A DNA stretch of 64,000 nt from Prinsepia uniflora. Lineage: Eukaryota > Streptophyta > Magnoliopsida > Rosales > Rosaceae. Below the pieces are notes generated by a model. It searched no databases, had not been told where the DNA came from, and worked only from the letters and a program-made list of their open reading frames with translations. How positions within the stretch are numbered: position 1 is the first letter of the stretch; the number at the start of each line of letters is the position of its first letter. The stretch spans positions 63,624,416-63,688,415 of the forward strand of contig CM064871.1 in the NCBI GenBank assembly GCA_032719365.1. The letters run 5' to 3'. A program made the translations under genes and the position numbers. Shown here piece after piece: positions 36,460-48,565 of this stretch.

Positions 36460-38328
36460 ATGGCTAAGGTTCGTCGATCCGTTCAGTCAGCCGGAGAAGG
36501 TGTTTCTGCCTCAACGGCCCAGACGAGGAATGAAGCTCACATAGAAACTCCGGAGAAGCGCCCAGCTCGACTCGGGCGTGTGTCCATAGAAGCGCCCTTT
36601 GAGACACTCGAAGGGAGGCCAACCTTCAGTTTTGAAGCATTCCCCTCTCCAGCTAACCAAGTACCCGCGCTAGGGGATGGAACTTCGACTTTACAACAGG
36701 CAAGCGAGAGGTTGATAGGAAATGCAGCACGACATGATCAACTCACAACAAACATGGTCCTAAGGGACTTTCTGGACGGGTGTCATGACATCTCAGGGAG
36801 AAATCATCACCAACCTCCCCAGGACAACTTGGCGCAGCAAGTTGAAGGGTTAAACAAACAAGTTCAACTTCAGTCAGAGCTCTTGCAGCAACTCCTAGCA
36901 GAGAGACCAATCCAGGAGCAGGACAGACGATCCACGTCACGTGGAAGACAAGAGAGTGCCCAAAGACGTCCTGGGAAAGAGCAGGTCCGCTACCAAACAA
37001 TGTCACGAGATACTTCGCTAGGCGACTCTAGAGAAGAAAGTCACGCTCATCGAGCGAAAAGCCCACAACGCCTAAAACCGTTAGTACGTGAACGGCTAGG
37101 AGGTAGGACTGGGGCAACTTCACGGGCAGAGCACTCACAACACTCACATGGGAGCAGAGGGCAACTTTGAGCTCTATACAAAAACCCAAAACGATCTGCC
37201 CATGGCAGTAAAGGGGAAGATGAAGCCTACTCCCCTGCACGATCCCAGAGATCAGGGGGAGAAGCTCAAAGAGGTTCTCAACGATTAGCAAAAAGGGACT
37301 CATCGCCTCGGCAAGGAGCATTGCGGGCTAATGATGTTCAAAAATTACTGGACATGCACCTTCGTGCTCAACAAGGTGGCGATCTAGAGGACGATCTACG
37401 TCGCCAGATACAGCTTTCTACGCCCTTTATAAGGGATATTGAGGAGGAGCCATTCCCCCAGAGATTCGCAACACCAAACTTCACTCCATTCAAAGGAGCC
37501 TCCGACCCGGTAAAACACATTGATTATTATCGAGGAGTCATGATCCCCCACAGGTCTAACGATGCGCTCATGTGCAAAGTTTTTCAAGCTTCCCTTCAAG
37601 GCCAAGCCATGACTTGGTTCAATCATCTCCCCCCGAGGTTGATTAAGTCCTTCGAAGAGTTGGCTTTGACATTTGTGAAGGAATACGCACAACTTCGGAC
37701 AATCGAGGTGAAAGACGACCATCTTTTCTCTGTCCGAAAGGGAGCAAAAGACACTCTGCGACAATACATACGGAGATTTTGTGAGGAGAAATCTCGCATT
37801 ATCGGCTGTAATGACCTTGTTACGGCAATGGCATTCAAGCAGGGACTCCCTCGAGACAGCCAGCTTTACGGGGACATCGTCATGAGCAATGCGCGAAGTC
37901 TTTCCAAAATACTTTCGCTAGCAGAGCGACATGCAAGTTGGGAGGACGAAAAGAGCGCCGCTCATACTCATGACCATGCTGGGACTAGCGAAAAGGCCTC
38001 CAATGAGGATGAACCCCATGGAAAGTCTGCAACTGGAAAGCTCAACAAGCGAAAGGCAGGGCAACACTCCCAAACGCCAGTTATGGGGAAGCCTAACTTG
38101 CAGCTATCTTTACCAGCCCATCAGATCCACAATGAAATTAAGAACAAGCCATGGTTTAAGAAGCCAGAGCCAGTCAAAGGCAATCAAGAGAATGCTGATA
38201 AAACCAAATGGTGCGCCTATCATGAATGTTATGGGCACAATATCAGCACATGTATATCTTTCGAAAGATATCTCCGAAATCTCCTGAGGGAGGGGCATTG
38301 TACAGACTACATAAAAAAAAGACTGTAA
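36460..38328 (+). pseudogene. Retrotransposon gag with one in-frame stop
   Basis: From ATG 36460 (MAKVRRS) a single frame runs to TAA at 38326, 622 codons, broken only by TGA at 37168-37170; after the stop the same frame continues without other damage. The N-terminal half is Gln/Arg-rich and poorly conserved. The second half has the retrotransposon gag core (FTPFKGASDPVKHIDYYRG ... QAMTWFNHLPPRLIKSFEEL ... LRQYIRRFCEEK). A Tat-style zinc knuckle, CAYHECYGHNISTC, follows near 38212-38253. It forms virus-like particles in the family. No pol follows. Confidence 0.88.
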
Positions 38329-38546
38329 ATCACATGGAGAACAAAGAGTCAAACGAGCCAGCGTCAAAGGTGATCCGCATCAACTAGACGTAAGTCAACA
38401 TTAGAAAGACATAAAACTCTATGGAGCTTTTCAATTTTGCTTTTCAAGTTGCCTTCTGAATTCAAGTATCAATGAAATGAGATTAACAAATTGATTTGTT
38501 CACCATGTACAATTTTCAAAGCTTATTCTCTCTAGTGTAAAAAGCC

Positions 38547-38815
38547 TTCATGATCGAAGCATCCAAGCCTTCGTCATCGAAGCATCTGAGTTTTCGCCTT
38601 GCGAAGCATCTAAGCCTTCGCCATGCGAAGCACCTAAGCCTTCGTCATCGAAGCATCCAAGCCTTTGTCATCAAAGCATTCAAGCCTTCGCCTTGCGAAG
38701 CATCTAAGCCTTCGCCATGCGAAGCACCTAAGCCTTCGTCATCGAAGCATCCGAGCCTTCGCCCTGCGAAGCATTCAAGCCTTCGTCATCGAAGCATCAA
38801 AGCCTTCTGAGTCCT
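38547..38815 (+). repeat. Array of about eleven 21-24-bp hairpin units
   Basis: Each unit reads like AAGCCTTCGYCATCGAAGCA and is a small inverted repeat, CTTCG/CGAAG or CTTCGC/GCGAAG with a 3-4-base loop. A higher-order triplet of units recurs. One unit reads CTTTG ... CAAAG, changed on both arms. It lies in the non-coding tail after gag. Confidence 0.9.
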
Positions 38816-39044
38816 GCAAATTTCTGTGCAGCAGGGAGAGCTCATCTCGAGTGGTATCTCGCTCATTTTCTATCAGCATCCTCTCTGCACGGCTCATCTC
38901 CAACTCGCCCATTTTGGCTTCCGATGTGAAATTGAGATCTCAAGTTTTCTTAAGTTATCGCAATCTCACATCAACAACATAACTTTCCATTTCCGCCTGC
39001 CCTTCGCATCAAGATGGCACATTCGCAGGGCCAGAACGGAAAGG

Positions 39045-40610
39045 TTAGGAAAAAAGTTGCTCGGTATGCTTATGGGTTAGGAAAGAAGTTGCTCGGCATG
39101 GTTTTTTCTCCCAAGAACCAGTAAGCCCTTGTTTATTGTCCTTCTTCTGAACAACGGTCTCCTTCAAGCACAGTGGAACGCACAACCACTCCTTGATTGG
39201 GATGTCTGAAAGCTTCTCGCCATTCATGGAGAAAGTAGTCGGCTCATGTCCCGAAACTCTGGAAGAACGTCTGTCACCACGCTCCCACAAGGCAAGTTTG
39301 CTGGGTCTCTCGGCACCTTGACGCATGGCGAGCATATTTGCGGTACTAGCAAGAGTCACGGTGAAGGTGATCCAGCCTACCAATGCTCTCTAGTCACATC
39401 CGCTAGTGCACTCAGTCACCGCCAAATTCCCGTCTTCTGTTCTTCCCCAATTCGACACGATTCCTCTTCGTTTTTGTTGCAAGGAGTTTCGTTTTGATCC
39501 CAGGAGCTTAAATTCAAACCTCAAATTCCCTTCTCCTAGCTCACAAATTCAAATTCGAATTTCCCTTGATTTTCTGAATTTTCGAACTCTGGATACACCC
39601 AGTTCTCTCCGTCCCTCGATTTCCTCTCTCTCAATTCAGTTCCTTAAGCTTTTAAATTGCTCAATGACGGTGAGACAGTGGGATATCACGGATCAATTTG
39701 GACAAAATGATTACAATTACCCTTAATTAAAGGTGAGTATCATTACCCCCAAAACCGGATTCCATGTTATCTGGGGTAAGAAGAAGACAAAAGACAGGTA
39801 TCATTGTCTGATCAAGGTTAAAAGACCATTTTTCCCCTGGTTCGACAAAATACCATTTTGCCCCTAGCCTTCCGTGACCCGTAACGTTCGCATCTGAACT
39901 CCATTTTCAACGTGACAAGCAGAAGTGTGAGGCAATCCTCAGGTCCGGGGAGGCGTGTTTGTCCCATGCACCGCCAACTTCGATACAGTTAACTCTGTAC
40001 GTGCTGTTATTGAACTCCGTCCTAAAAAATAGCTCCGCTTTAGGTACGACCCGAGAAAGCCGACCGCCGACAGGGTTTTTTTCCTCTCATGCTTAAAAAG
40101 CCTTCATGGAAGAACATCTGTCGCCAGGCTCCACAAAAACATCATCTGGAAAAGCAATTTGATTGCGAGCCTTCCACTCCTTGAAGATTTCGGGTTTCTC
40201 AAAACTCCATATATTTCCCTCTGAATGGACTAAGGCAACAAGAACCGCCACGCTCCCACAAAGCAAGTTTGTTGGGTCTCTCGGCACCTTGACGCATGGC
40301 GAGCATATTTTGTGGTACTAGCAAGAGTCACAGTGAATGTGATCCAGCCTACCAATGCTCACTAGTCACGTCCGCAAGCGCACTCAGTCACCGCCAAATC
40401 CCCGTCGACTGTTCAGCCAAACTCCGCCCACCACGTGGCGCTGTTTGTACACCCGCTTCAACAAAGTTTCTAAACACCTTCGACGGATTCTTGACGTATA
40501 GGAAGCATTTTGTGGTACTAGCAAGAATCACATTGAATGTGAGCCAGCCTACCAATGCTCGCACACACCATCCAAACCGCTCGCTTTCTAAGCTGCACGC
40601 GTTTCCGTAA
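39045..40610 (-). repeat. Diverged direct copies of an unidentified coding-like segment
   Basis: A segment with the phrase GCACCTTGACGCATGGCGAG and following CAGCCTACCAATGCTC occurs at 39300-39435 and 40275-40415, and partly at 40495-40562. On the minus strand it lies within open frames (for example LALWERGDRRSS ... SDIPIKEWLCVPL), which could be captured host exons. I do not recognise the protein. Confidence 0.5.
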
Positions 40611-41613
40611 TTTCCGACGCTTTCCAGGAATTTCGAATCCTGTCCAAAAACATCATAAAAAGTCAATAATAACTCTATGAGTATCATATCAATCTCCCAC
40701 AATTTTTTGGGTACTAAATATTAATTTAAAACATAACCTAAACTTTCGGTGAACAGTGATTTGCTACAGTGCACGGTGGACAGTGTTTTGCTACAGTGCG
40801 CGGTAGATAATGTTTTTCTACAGTGCACGGTGAACAGTGATGTGCTACAGTAATCAGACTCTTCAAACACTCAAATACTCACTCTCATGAACAATTTGTG
40901 TTGTTCACGGATTGATGAAGGAAGAGGAAGATTAATGGTGTTTAAATAGGATTAGAGATGGATTAAAAAATGATTAAAACATGATGATGTTTTCCATGAA
41001 ACATGGATTAAAACATGATGATGATGTTTTCCATGAAACATGGAGCACATTTTAAGGGTCCTTAAATCAAGGGATGGGTGACACTTGTCACTCATCCAAG
41101 TGTTCACAATCAACGGTCACTATTCACAATTTAATATTATTTTAATCGAAATCCCGATTTGTTCGGTTAATCATTTTCGTCCCCGAGACCACAACTTCGT
41201 CTACGAATCTCCGATTTCGGCATGCCGCCTGTCTATGGATTCGTATCGATTCGACCTACGTAACGATCCTTGGCCCTCATCCTTTGGACCTCCCGGGTCA
41301 AAAGTCAACATTTCGCCCTTACCTTTCAAAATTACCAAAATACCCCTCGACTTCCGAACGTCGTAACTTCTTCCTCGAATGTCGGAATCGAACGTGCCAC
41401 CTGCCTATGAACTCGTGACGTCCCAAACTACGTCATAGTCATCAGTCAAAATCCATTTGACCATCCGAACTAAAAGTCAATATTTTTCCCACGCTTGGGG
41501 GCAAAACGGTCATTTTGCACATTTTGTCCGATTCACTCCACTAATCCCAGATTAGTCATTCTAAATCATAAATTAATTAATATTTCATCCCGATACTCGG
41601 GACAGATCGTTAC
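39430..41613 (-). mobile_element. Split LTR fragment of family B inside the gag element
   Basis: The blocks 39430-39910 and 41110-41613 match consecutive parts of the LTR at 53150-56009, in the same orientation. The right block ends at GTTACA (TGTAACG start on the minus strand). About 1.2 kb of other DNA separates them. No target duplication was found. Confidence 0.6.
40748..40854 (+). repeat. Four 27-bp tandem repeats
   Basis: Units of the form GGTGAACAGTGATTTGCTAC followed by AGTGCAC, four copies with a few substitutions. Confidence 0.85.
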
Positions 41614-41792
41614 ACCCCGCCTTCGCAGACCCATAACTTTCGCATCCGACCTCCGATTGACGCATGCCGCCTGTCTACGGATTCAGCGCCTCGGTACCTA
41701 CTCAGCAGTAACAAGTAAACATGGTAAAACAAGATTCCAAACAATGTACATCCCTTTGGATTCCCTGAATTCCGAATCGATGTGGGGGCATT

Positions 41793-42370
41793 TGTGGAAC
41801 CCAAAATCATCCGAAAATTATGGAGCCGCCACGTGTCCCGTAATTCCCAAAAATGACTAAATTGCCCTTGGCAAATAACGCTGATCATTTGAAAAAACAC
41901 CCACACATTAAATAATCTATTTACCAGTTAAATACGTTATTTGATCGGGTTAAAGTGTCTGTAATATTGATACTCTCTTAATTATCGTTATTCTTAATAA
42001 CGGATAATTAATATTAATATTAAAATACAATAAATATCATTACTATCATGATGAGCTATCATTACAATTATTAAATAATATATTTAATAATAATATATTA
42101 TTTACTAATTAAATATTCAACCGACCAATCAGAACGCTCCAAGGCTCCCAAGATTTTCCTATAAATAGCAAGGCACATTTCATTTCCAATGGACGTTGAT
42201 TCTTCGTTTCGAAGTATATCCCTTTCCTCTCTCGAAGCTAACTTAGGCATCGGAGTGTTCTTGGTCGAACAACCCCCCGGGTAAATCGATCGAGGCAACG
42301 ATAGCTAATTGTTTGCTGTTTGCAGGAATTGTGAGGACTTTTCGCGACGGGTTCAATCCTTGATTCAACA
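41793..42370 (+). repeat. 3' LTR of the gag-only element
   Basis: 578 bp, same start and end as the 5' LTR, preceded by a G-rich polypurine-like tract and followed by the AAACC duplication. Confidence 0.95.
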
Positions 42371-43989
42371 AAACCTAAGTGATATTCCAGAACTTGAGCT
42401 CAGCTACACCAAGTCAATCCACCATAAGACAATAAAAATGACATGAAACTGAAAAATAACTATAATAAAATAAAACTGTTAGTTGCTGAGAAGAATAAAA
42501 GGTAGATCTTTAGGATCATCAAACCAGAATTCCTAGAATCGGGAGTTAAAGAAGGAGCTATTATATACATAAATCATACAAATTAAGGAATACCCATATA
42601 ACAAGATAACAAATTTGATTGTTTAAGAGGAAGAAAAGCTGAAATTTTACATTAGCAGATATAAAGAATGGAGCTTTACCTCAGATGACCCCTTAGATTT
42701 AGAATGATAGAAATAGAGCAGAAGAAAATGGTAGTGAACTGCGGTTGAGGAATCCAAATCAGGTGCTTTGATATTGTATCTGAGTCTCTGACCCTCTTTC
42801 TTTTTTAGTAAGCTTAAAAATTAGTTTTTGTGGTGGCGTAATACGTGTATGTGTTCTCAGAGATATCCTAAAATGAAAAATAGATTTGAAAATGGAAATG
42901 AAATCTGGCCCTTTACACTTTGGTACCAACAACATTCTTTGGGGTTCAAACGCCCAATCCCTTGGTTCAGTTTTTCTTATAGTACCTCAAAGTTCAAACG
43001 CCCATTAATAACATAAATTAGGAAGGTAAAAAAAATGGACTCTAGCACTGAACAACAAGAATTCAAACAAAATCATTCAGGGATACAAATGTTTAAAATA
43101 GTAAAAAAGAAAGCTGAATATCAAATTTTGAGCAAACTCTGATGACAATAGAGTAAACACAAACTAGCCGCAAATAAAAATACACAAAAAATACAGCCGG
43201 GGGTAGAAAATCCATGAAATTCAAGCAGAAAGCAACATATAAACATAATTTGAAATGGAGAAAAGCCCTAAAACTAGAGCATACCCCTAATTTGAATAAG
43301 GAAAAATTAAACCTAAATTTAGAGAATTGAAGTCACTGAGATTGAAGGAAGGAGAGAGATACCAGTTGACCAAGGGAATTGGACGAACTTGGAGAAGGAG
43401 TGAAGACGATGCTCAGAGGAGGACGGTCGGTGGTGATGCACAGGAAGGAGGAGGCCAATTTGGGATGTCCCAACTCTTAAGTAAAGCTCGTTGGGTTGTT
43501 CTTGATGGACCGCCGCAGTACCCAATAAATGGAGGGTTGTTCTTGTTGCCTTGTTGGGTTGTTCTTATTCGTGAAGGAAGGTTGAGAATGGAGAAGATTA
43601 GAGGAGGGTTGCTGGAGAAATAGAAGTGGAGGCGTGGAGCACTGGAGCTGCTGATTTGGTTTTTTGAGTTTAATTAGGTTATCAATTATAAAGTTTTAGT
43701 ATTTATATGTTGGTCCTTCTGAAACCCTAAAGTACTAAATGGGTTCGCAGGTTGATGGGTTCGCGGGTTGATGGGTTAGCAGGTTGGGACTCAATAACCC
43801 ATTTAATAAACGGGTTAATAGGTTATTAAATGGGTTAGAGGGTTGACCCGAAGACCAGCTGTTTAATAAACGAGTTATAACAGGTTGACTTGAAAATGAC
43901 CCGGATTATTATCGAGTTAGGTTAGTTCAGGTTAATTTCGTGCGGGTTTCGAGTCGTATATCGGGTCGTGTCTAAAATTGCCACCCTTA

Positions 43990-44606
43990 GTGGAACCCAC
44001 AATTCATCAAAAGCTCGTGGCCCATATTTCCCGAAATCTATTTCATCAAATCATGTAAAACATCTGGACATAACCATCAACATCAAACCAGTCACAATGA
44101 CTATCAACAACAGTACTAGTCACCAATACTAAAATATCAATCACAATACTCAACATCACTACACACAAGTGCATAGACATCAATCAAAGGATCATAATAC
44201 CCGCGCTACTCCCAAGTGCACAATTAAACACATTATCACATCGGCACTACGCATAGGCCACAACAACAATAACCCCGAGTATCGGCCATTTGGGAAACAC
44301 CCCGAGCTTCGGATACTTGGGAACACATATATACCATGAGCATCATCGTCTGGGAAACACCCCCAGCTTCAGCTCACTAGGTACAATCACAATCACCCCA
44401 AGCTTCGGTCGTCTTGGAAATACCCCTAGCTTCGACCATCTGTGAACTCATCACAAACACAATGAAAACTTTCAAGGGATTACATCCCAAAACCTTTCAA
44501 AACCATCATTGACTTACATTCCAAGTCAAATACCATCATCAAACCAGGTCCACGCACATAACATTAGTTTCAAACAATCTTTGACTTTAAACCAAGTCAA
44601 AACCAT
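43990..44606 (-). mobile_element. LTR fragment family C, continued
   Basis: This continues the LTR split by the hAT element at 29842. It contains repeats with the core CCCGAGCTTCGG and relatives (44275-44445), in the place where related LTRs also hold short hairpin repeats. Its outer end is unclear. Confidence 0.5.
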
Positions 44607-44678
44607 ATCCAACAGGAGGCCTTTTGGGAGCTCACTGAGTTTGTATTCCTAGGGAACTCTAAAGTTAATCCAGTAGTT
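44607..44678 (+). mobile_element. Cassandra LTR fragment
   Basis: Matches the part of the Cassandra LTR from ATCCAACA through TTTTGGGAGCTCACTG to AAAGTTAA, i.e. the first part of the 5S-like block. It is cut off at 44679 by the large LTR element. The remainder may lie past the window end. Confidence 0.75.
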
Positions 44679-46493
44679 TGACTACGCCCAAACTACGCAT
44701 TAAATTAAACACGTAATTTGAGTATTGTGCAATTTAAACCCTTTTTGTGTAGAAGTAGTATTGGTAAATAGGGATCGTTCTTAACCGGGGAAATTAGGGA
44801 ACATTAATAATGTGTTAGTGGGAGATGAATAAAAGAATAATGAATTAAAGAATTAAATTATCAAAGAATTAAATAATCAAAGAATTAATAAATTAAAGAA
44901 TAGATGAATAAGAGAATAAAGAAATAAGAGAATCAAAGAATAAAGAATTAAAGGAATAAAAGAGTAAAAGAATGAAAGAATAAAAGAATAAAAGAATAAA
45001 AGAATAAAGAAGGGGGGTTTTGAAAAGATTTATAACTAAATTAAAGAAAACACTAATTAAGAATTAAAATGCAAATGCTCATGCTAATTGGAACTTACAA
45101 ACCATAGAGTAGTTTCATAGACAAAACCCACACTTTTACGTAAGTAATTTCAAATTAACAATCACATTATTTAAACTACTCCTAAAAATAGACTTCTTTC
45201 TAACATTTTGTTCATAATAAACCAATCACGAAATCCTACCTTCATCATCTCAAATACTTACATATATCTTTCAATATTATAAATGCATCAACCATTAATG
45301 TGCGTCAAACATTAATATGCTTCAAACATTTACAACATGATTTACCTTAAGTTTATAATTAAATGCGCCGACAGCGATCAACATTTAATCTCTTCAATTC
45401 TACTCTAAGTGCATCGACATCGGATAAAACACTTAACATCAAATTGAAGTTTAAGCACTAAAACATATGAAGTAAAAGAAATTCAAAAAGTAAAACACAT
45501 GGAGATTGCATTCTTACTTACAAATGTTAGAAAGAAAATACCAAGAACAATAGTAAAGAAGAAATGAAAATAACATAAAAATAACATAAATTACGAATAA
45601 GAATTAAAAGAAAACTAATTAATAAGAAAATCTACAAGAAGTAAAAATGGTCCCCAAAATTGTCTCTCAAAAGAGAGAAACAAAAGAACTAACTAAGAAC
45701 TAAGAACTAAGAAAGAAATGGAAGAATGAAACTAATTGGGGACTCTCAAAATACAAGAATTGAAGCCCTATTTATAGGTGGAAAAAGCTATAAAAAATAA
45801 TATAAAAATACAATAAAAAATGTGGAATAATGGAATGATGAGTAGTAAAGATTTGTGATGATGTTTAGAAGTGGTTTGAGTTGTAAAGTTGCAAAATTTG
45901 GGTTGGAAAGTGGAATGAATGTGGCTGGAAATTTGGGTGGAAGCTGCTGGAAAAGAAGGGCTGGAATTCGGCTAGCTGCTGCTGAAAAGAGGGGAATAAA
46001 TTCGGCTGACGCGCGCTGAAGAATGAGGCTTTGGTTCGGCAGGCACGCGCCGAATCGAATCAGGGCTTCTGGGATGCGGGCTGACTCCTGGGCTGGAGAA
46101 CTGGGCCGCGCAGACTGACGTGATTGGGCTGGGCCGCTCCTTGGGCTGCACGGGCTGGACCTGAAGAAAGAAATGGATTTGGGCTTAGGACTTCTTTTTT
46201 CTTTTTCTTTTTTTCTGTTGGGCTGGGCTGCATTTTATTGGGTTTGGGCTGCACAAATTAATTAATTTAATTAATTTAGAAATATTTCACCGAAATTCGT
46301 CCATAATTTATTCGTTATAATTCTGATCGAGACGATTCTTTCGCCAAAATACTCAAAATTACAAACTTTATTTATTTAAATAAAAATAACACAAAATAAA
46401 TTAATTTATCTATTTATTTAATATTTTAATATTAAAAGTCAAGTATAAAGGGTATAAAATAATATAAAATAATGCTTATTTGAGGACCTATCA
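44679..46493 (-). repeat. 3' LTR of the family A element
   Basis: Starts TGATAGGTCC and ends GCGTAGTCA in the minus sense; a TATA-like CCTATTTATAGG lies at about 45767-45778. Two stem-loops equivalent to those of the solo LTR are at 45359-45390 and 45405-45436. The region 44820-45010 is a degenerate AATAAAAG repeat. Confidence 0.93.
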
Positions 46494-48334
46494 AATACCC
46501 CCACACTTAAACTTTGCTAGTCCCTAGCAAATACTAAAATCAAACTACAAAATCAAAACAAGTAACCTTTAACCATTTGTCTCAATATTTCATTATTATC
46601 ATGGCATAAAAGATTTTCACTTAAAACATTTAAGCATATGGAATTCAAGAGTTAATACATGGTGACAAAATGTTTCAACAAGTAAGATAATGAGTAAATA
46701 TGGTGAATTGGATCTCAACATGAATAAAACAAGTATGAATCCACTCACAAGGATATGCACTCATAAATTCACTCAATTTGTGAGGGTTTGTGTTTGCACT
46801 CAAAATATATGAGAAATACTCACATAATCGAAATGAAGTACTTTTGCAAAATCTCAAACAAACACCTCAAGATAAAAACAAAACATACTTGTGCAAATGA
46901 ACCAAAACCATAAGCTTACTCAAGTGATTAACTCAACTAATCAAAATTTACCATCTTAAGGATCATAAGGTCTTTACGAAGGTTGTAATGGGGTTAAGTT
47001 TCGAGGCAAGGAAAATACAGGACAAGTGGTGCTCAATTCGTTCCAAGACTCAATAGACTCCCAAAACGTATCATAGCTTCCTAAACTTAGTGCAATGGTG
47101 TCAGTAATCCATCCCTTCGAACATAGGCCTAATTCCATCATGTTGGGCCTCACAATCATTCTTTGTGTCGGATTTACAAATGCAAGGGACTTAACTCAAA
47201 CATTACATAACCAAACCTTATTACCTTGATCGAGACTCAACTTTTTTTTTTTTGATTTTTTTTTGATTTTTTTTTTTAGATCAAGGTAATAACATGTGTT
47301 AACAATACAACAAAGCTTGAGTCGGTAAATCCAAATAATTCACATAAAAGTCTTTTCAACATCGTCATTTTCTCCTTACACAATCTTTATATCTTCAACC
47401 GAGTTCTTGGAACAAGGGTAAAGGATGTCTATACTAAGCTCAAGTGTTTAGATAATCATGGTGATGAAAGAAAGGCTTAATGTGGGCTCAAAAGGGTTAA
47501 AACTAAGGGGGTCGCAATTCGTGCGCACAAAATAGGGAACATGGATGTTTGAATTTGTGGTGTTAACCCTAATGCCTTAATCATTTCCAAAATTAGAGAG
47601 TTTATTGACTTAAAAGCTTTGAAAATCACATAGAATAAGTTCTAGTACTCTAGAGTTCATTAAAAGCTATGTCAAGTAGTTATGAGGCATATGTATATCA
47701 ATTTAAACAAAGAACTTATGAATCACTCATCAAAGATATATATAAAGTTCTAAAGCTCACATAAGGTTCATATGATTCATATTTATCTTATCATGCTCGT
47801 TTATATGCTAATTTACATGCATTATCTTCAAGTTATAACACTTAATCACAAAATATTAACAAACAAATTCAAGTTGTAGTGATTATCTTTATGGCCATAA
47901 CATATTCATTTTTGTTCATTTATATCATTGACAAGTTAAATGGCAACTTAAGACTCATAAAAACACTAAGTTAAAACAAAAAAATTCAAGAAAACAATTT
48001 TTTTTTCATTTTTTCATTTTTTCACCTTTTTTTTTATAATTTTTTTCAATTTTTTTTTTGTTTTTTTTTGAACAATTAAAATTGTAAACCATTCCCCCAC
48101 ACTTAAATTCTACACTGTCCTCAATGTAGGAAAATACGAAGTAATTAAACATAGAATCAAAGTAAGGAAGATGATTTACGAAAATAATAGGAAAACATTA
48201 AATAAACAAAATAAAAGAGAGTGAAGGGTAGAGGATATCAAATCTGTATTGATGACTCCTTCACATCCCGGGAACACATTGGGTTGCCTCCCAACAAGCG
48301 CTTGAAGTTTAACGTCCATCCAGCCTAGACAGAG

Positions 48335-48565
48335 ATGCAAGTTAGTTAGTCAGAGATGTACGTTAGTCAAGAATGCAAATTAGATATGCGAATTGAAGTT
48401 AAGGATGCAATTTGAGTTAAAGATGTAAGTTAGAGGAAGAGTGCAATGCAAGTTAAACTACATATGCAAGTTAAGTGAAAATGCAAGTTAAATGAAAGAT
48501 GAAATGCAAGTTAGAATGAAAGATGAAATGCAAGTTAGAATGAAAGATGCAAGTTAGTTACACTA
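48335..48565 (+). repeat. Degenerate GATGCAAGTTAG repeats
   Basis: About a dozen imperfect copies of GATGCAAGTTAG and AAATGCAAGTTAGAATGAA. Confidence 0.75.

Larger units (their letters stand above)
35571..42370 (+). mobile_element. Gag-only LTR retrotransposon (Tat-like), 6.8 kb
   Basis: Identical-length LTRs of 578 bp (35571-36148 and 41793-42370) and a perfect AAACC duplication (35566-35570, 42371-42375) define it. The internal region opens with ATTGGTGCTTTCATTGAG, a primer binding site, and ends with TGTGGGGGCATT before the second LTR. It encodes gag only; protease, reverse transcriptase, RNase H and integrase are absent. The 3.4 kb after gag is a mosaic of repeats and pieces of another LTR family. 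It is nested in the hAT element. The Tat assignment rests on gag style and is moderate. Confidence 0.92.
29843..43989 (-). mobile_element. hAT transposon, 14.1 kb with nested insertions
   Basis: The ends are inverted: TAGACCTGGCAA on the left and, reversed, TAAGGGTGGCAA on the right. The 8-bp flanks GTTGGACC (29835-29842) and GTGGAACC (43990-43997) match at six of eight. Subterminal clusters of AACCCGTTT-type repeats occur at 29900-30135 and, inverted, at 43740-43960. The minus strand encodes a BED-finger hAT transposase. Removing the solo LTR (30329-32215) and the gag element (35571-42370) leaves about 5.5 kb, a normal hAT size. The region 42376-43740 is probably the transposase 5' leader and first intron. 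Confidence 0.85.

Noticed and set aside
38547..38815. CRISPR-like array
   Set aside because: Units are contiguous tandem repeats without unique spacers, in a plant retrotransposon.
38550..38982. Repetitive protein frames of 86-105 codons
   Set aside because: Result of the tandem repeat being open in more than one frame; non-coding tail of a retrotransposon.
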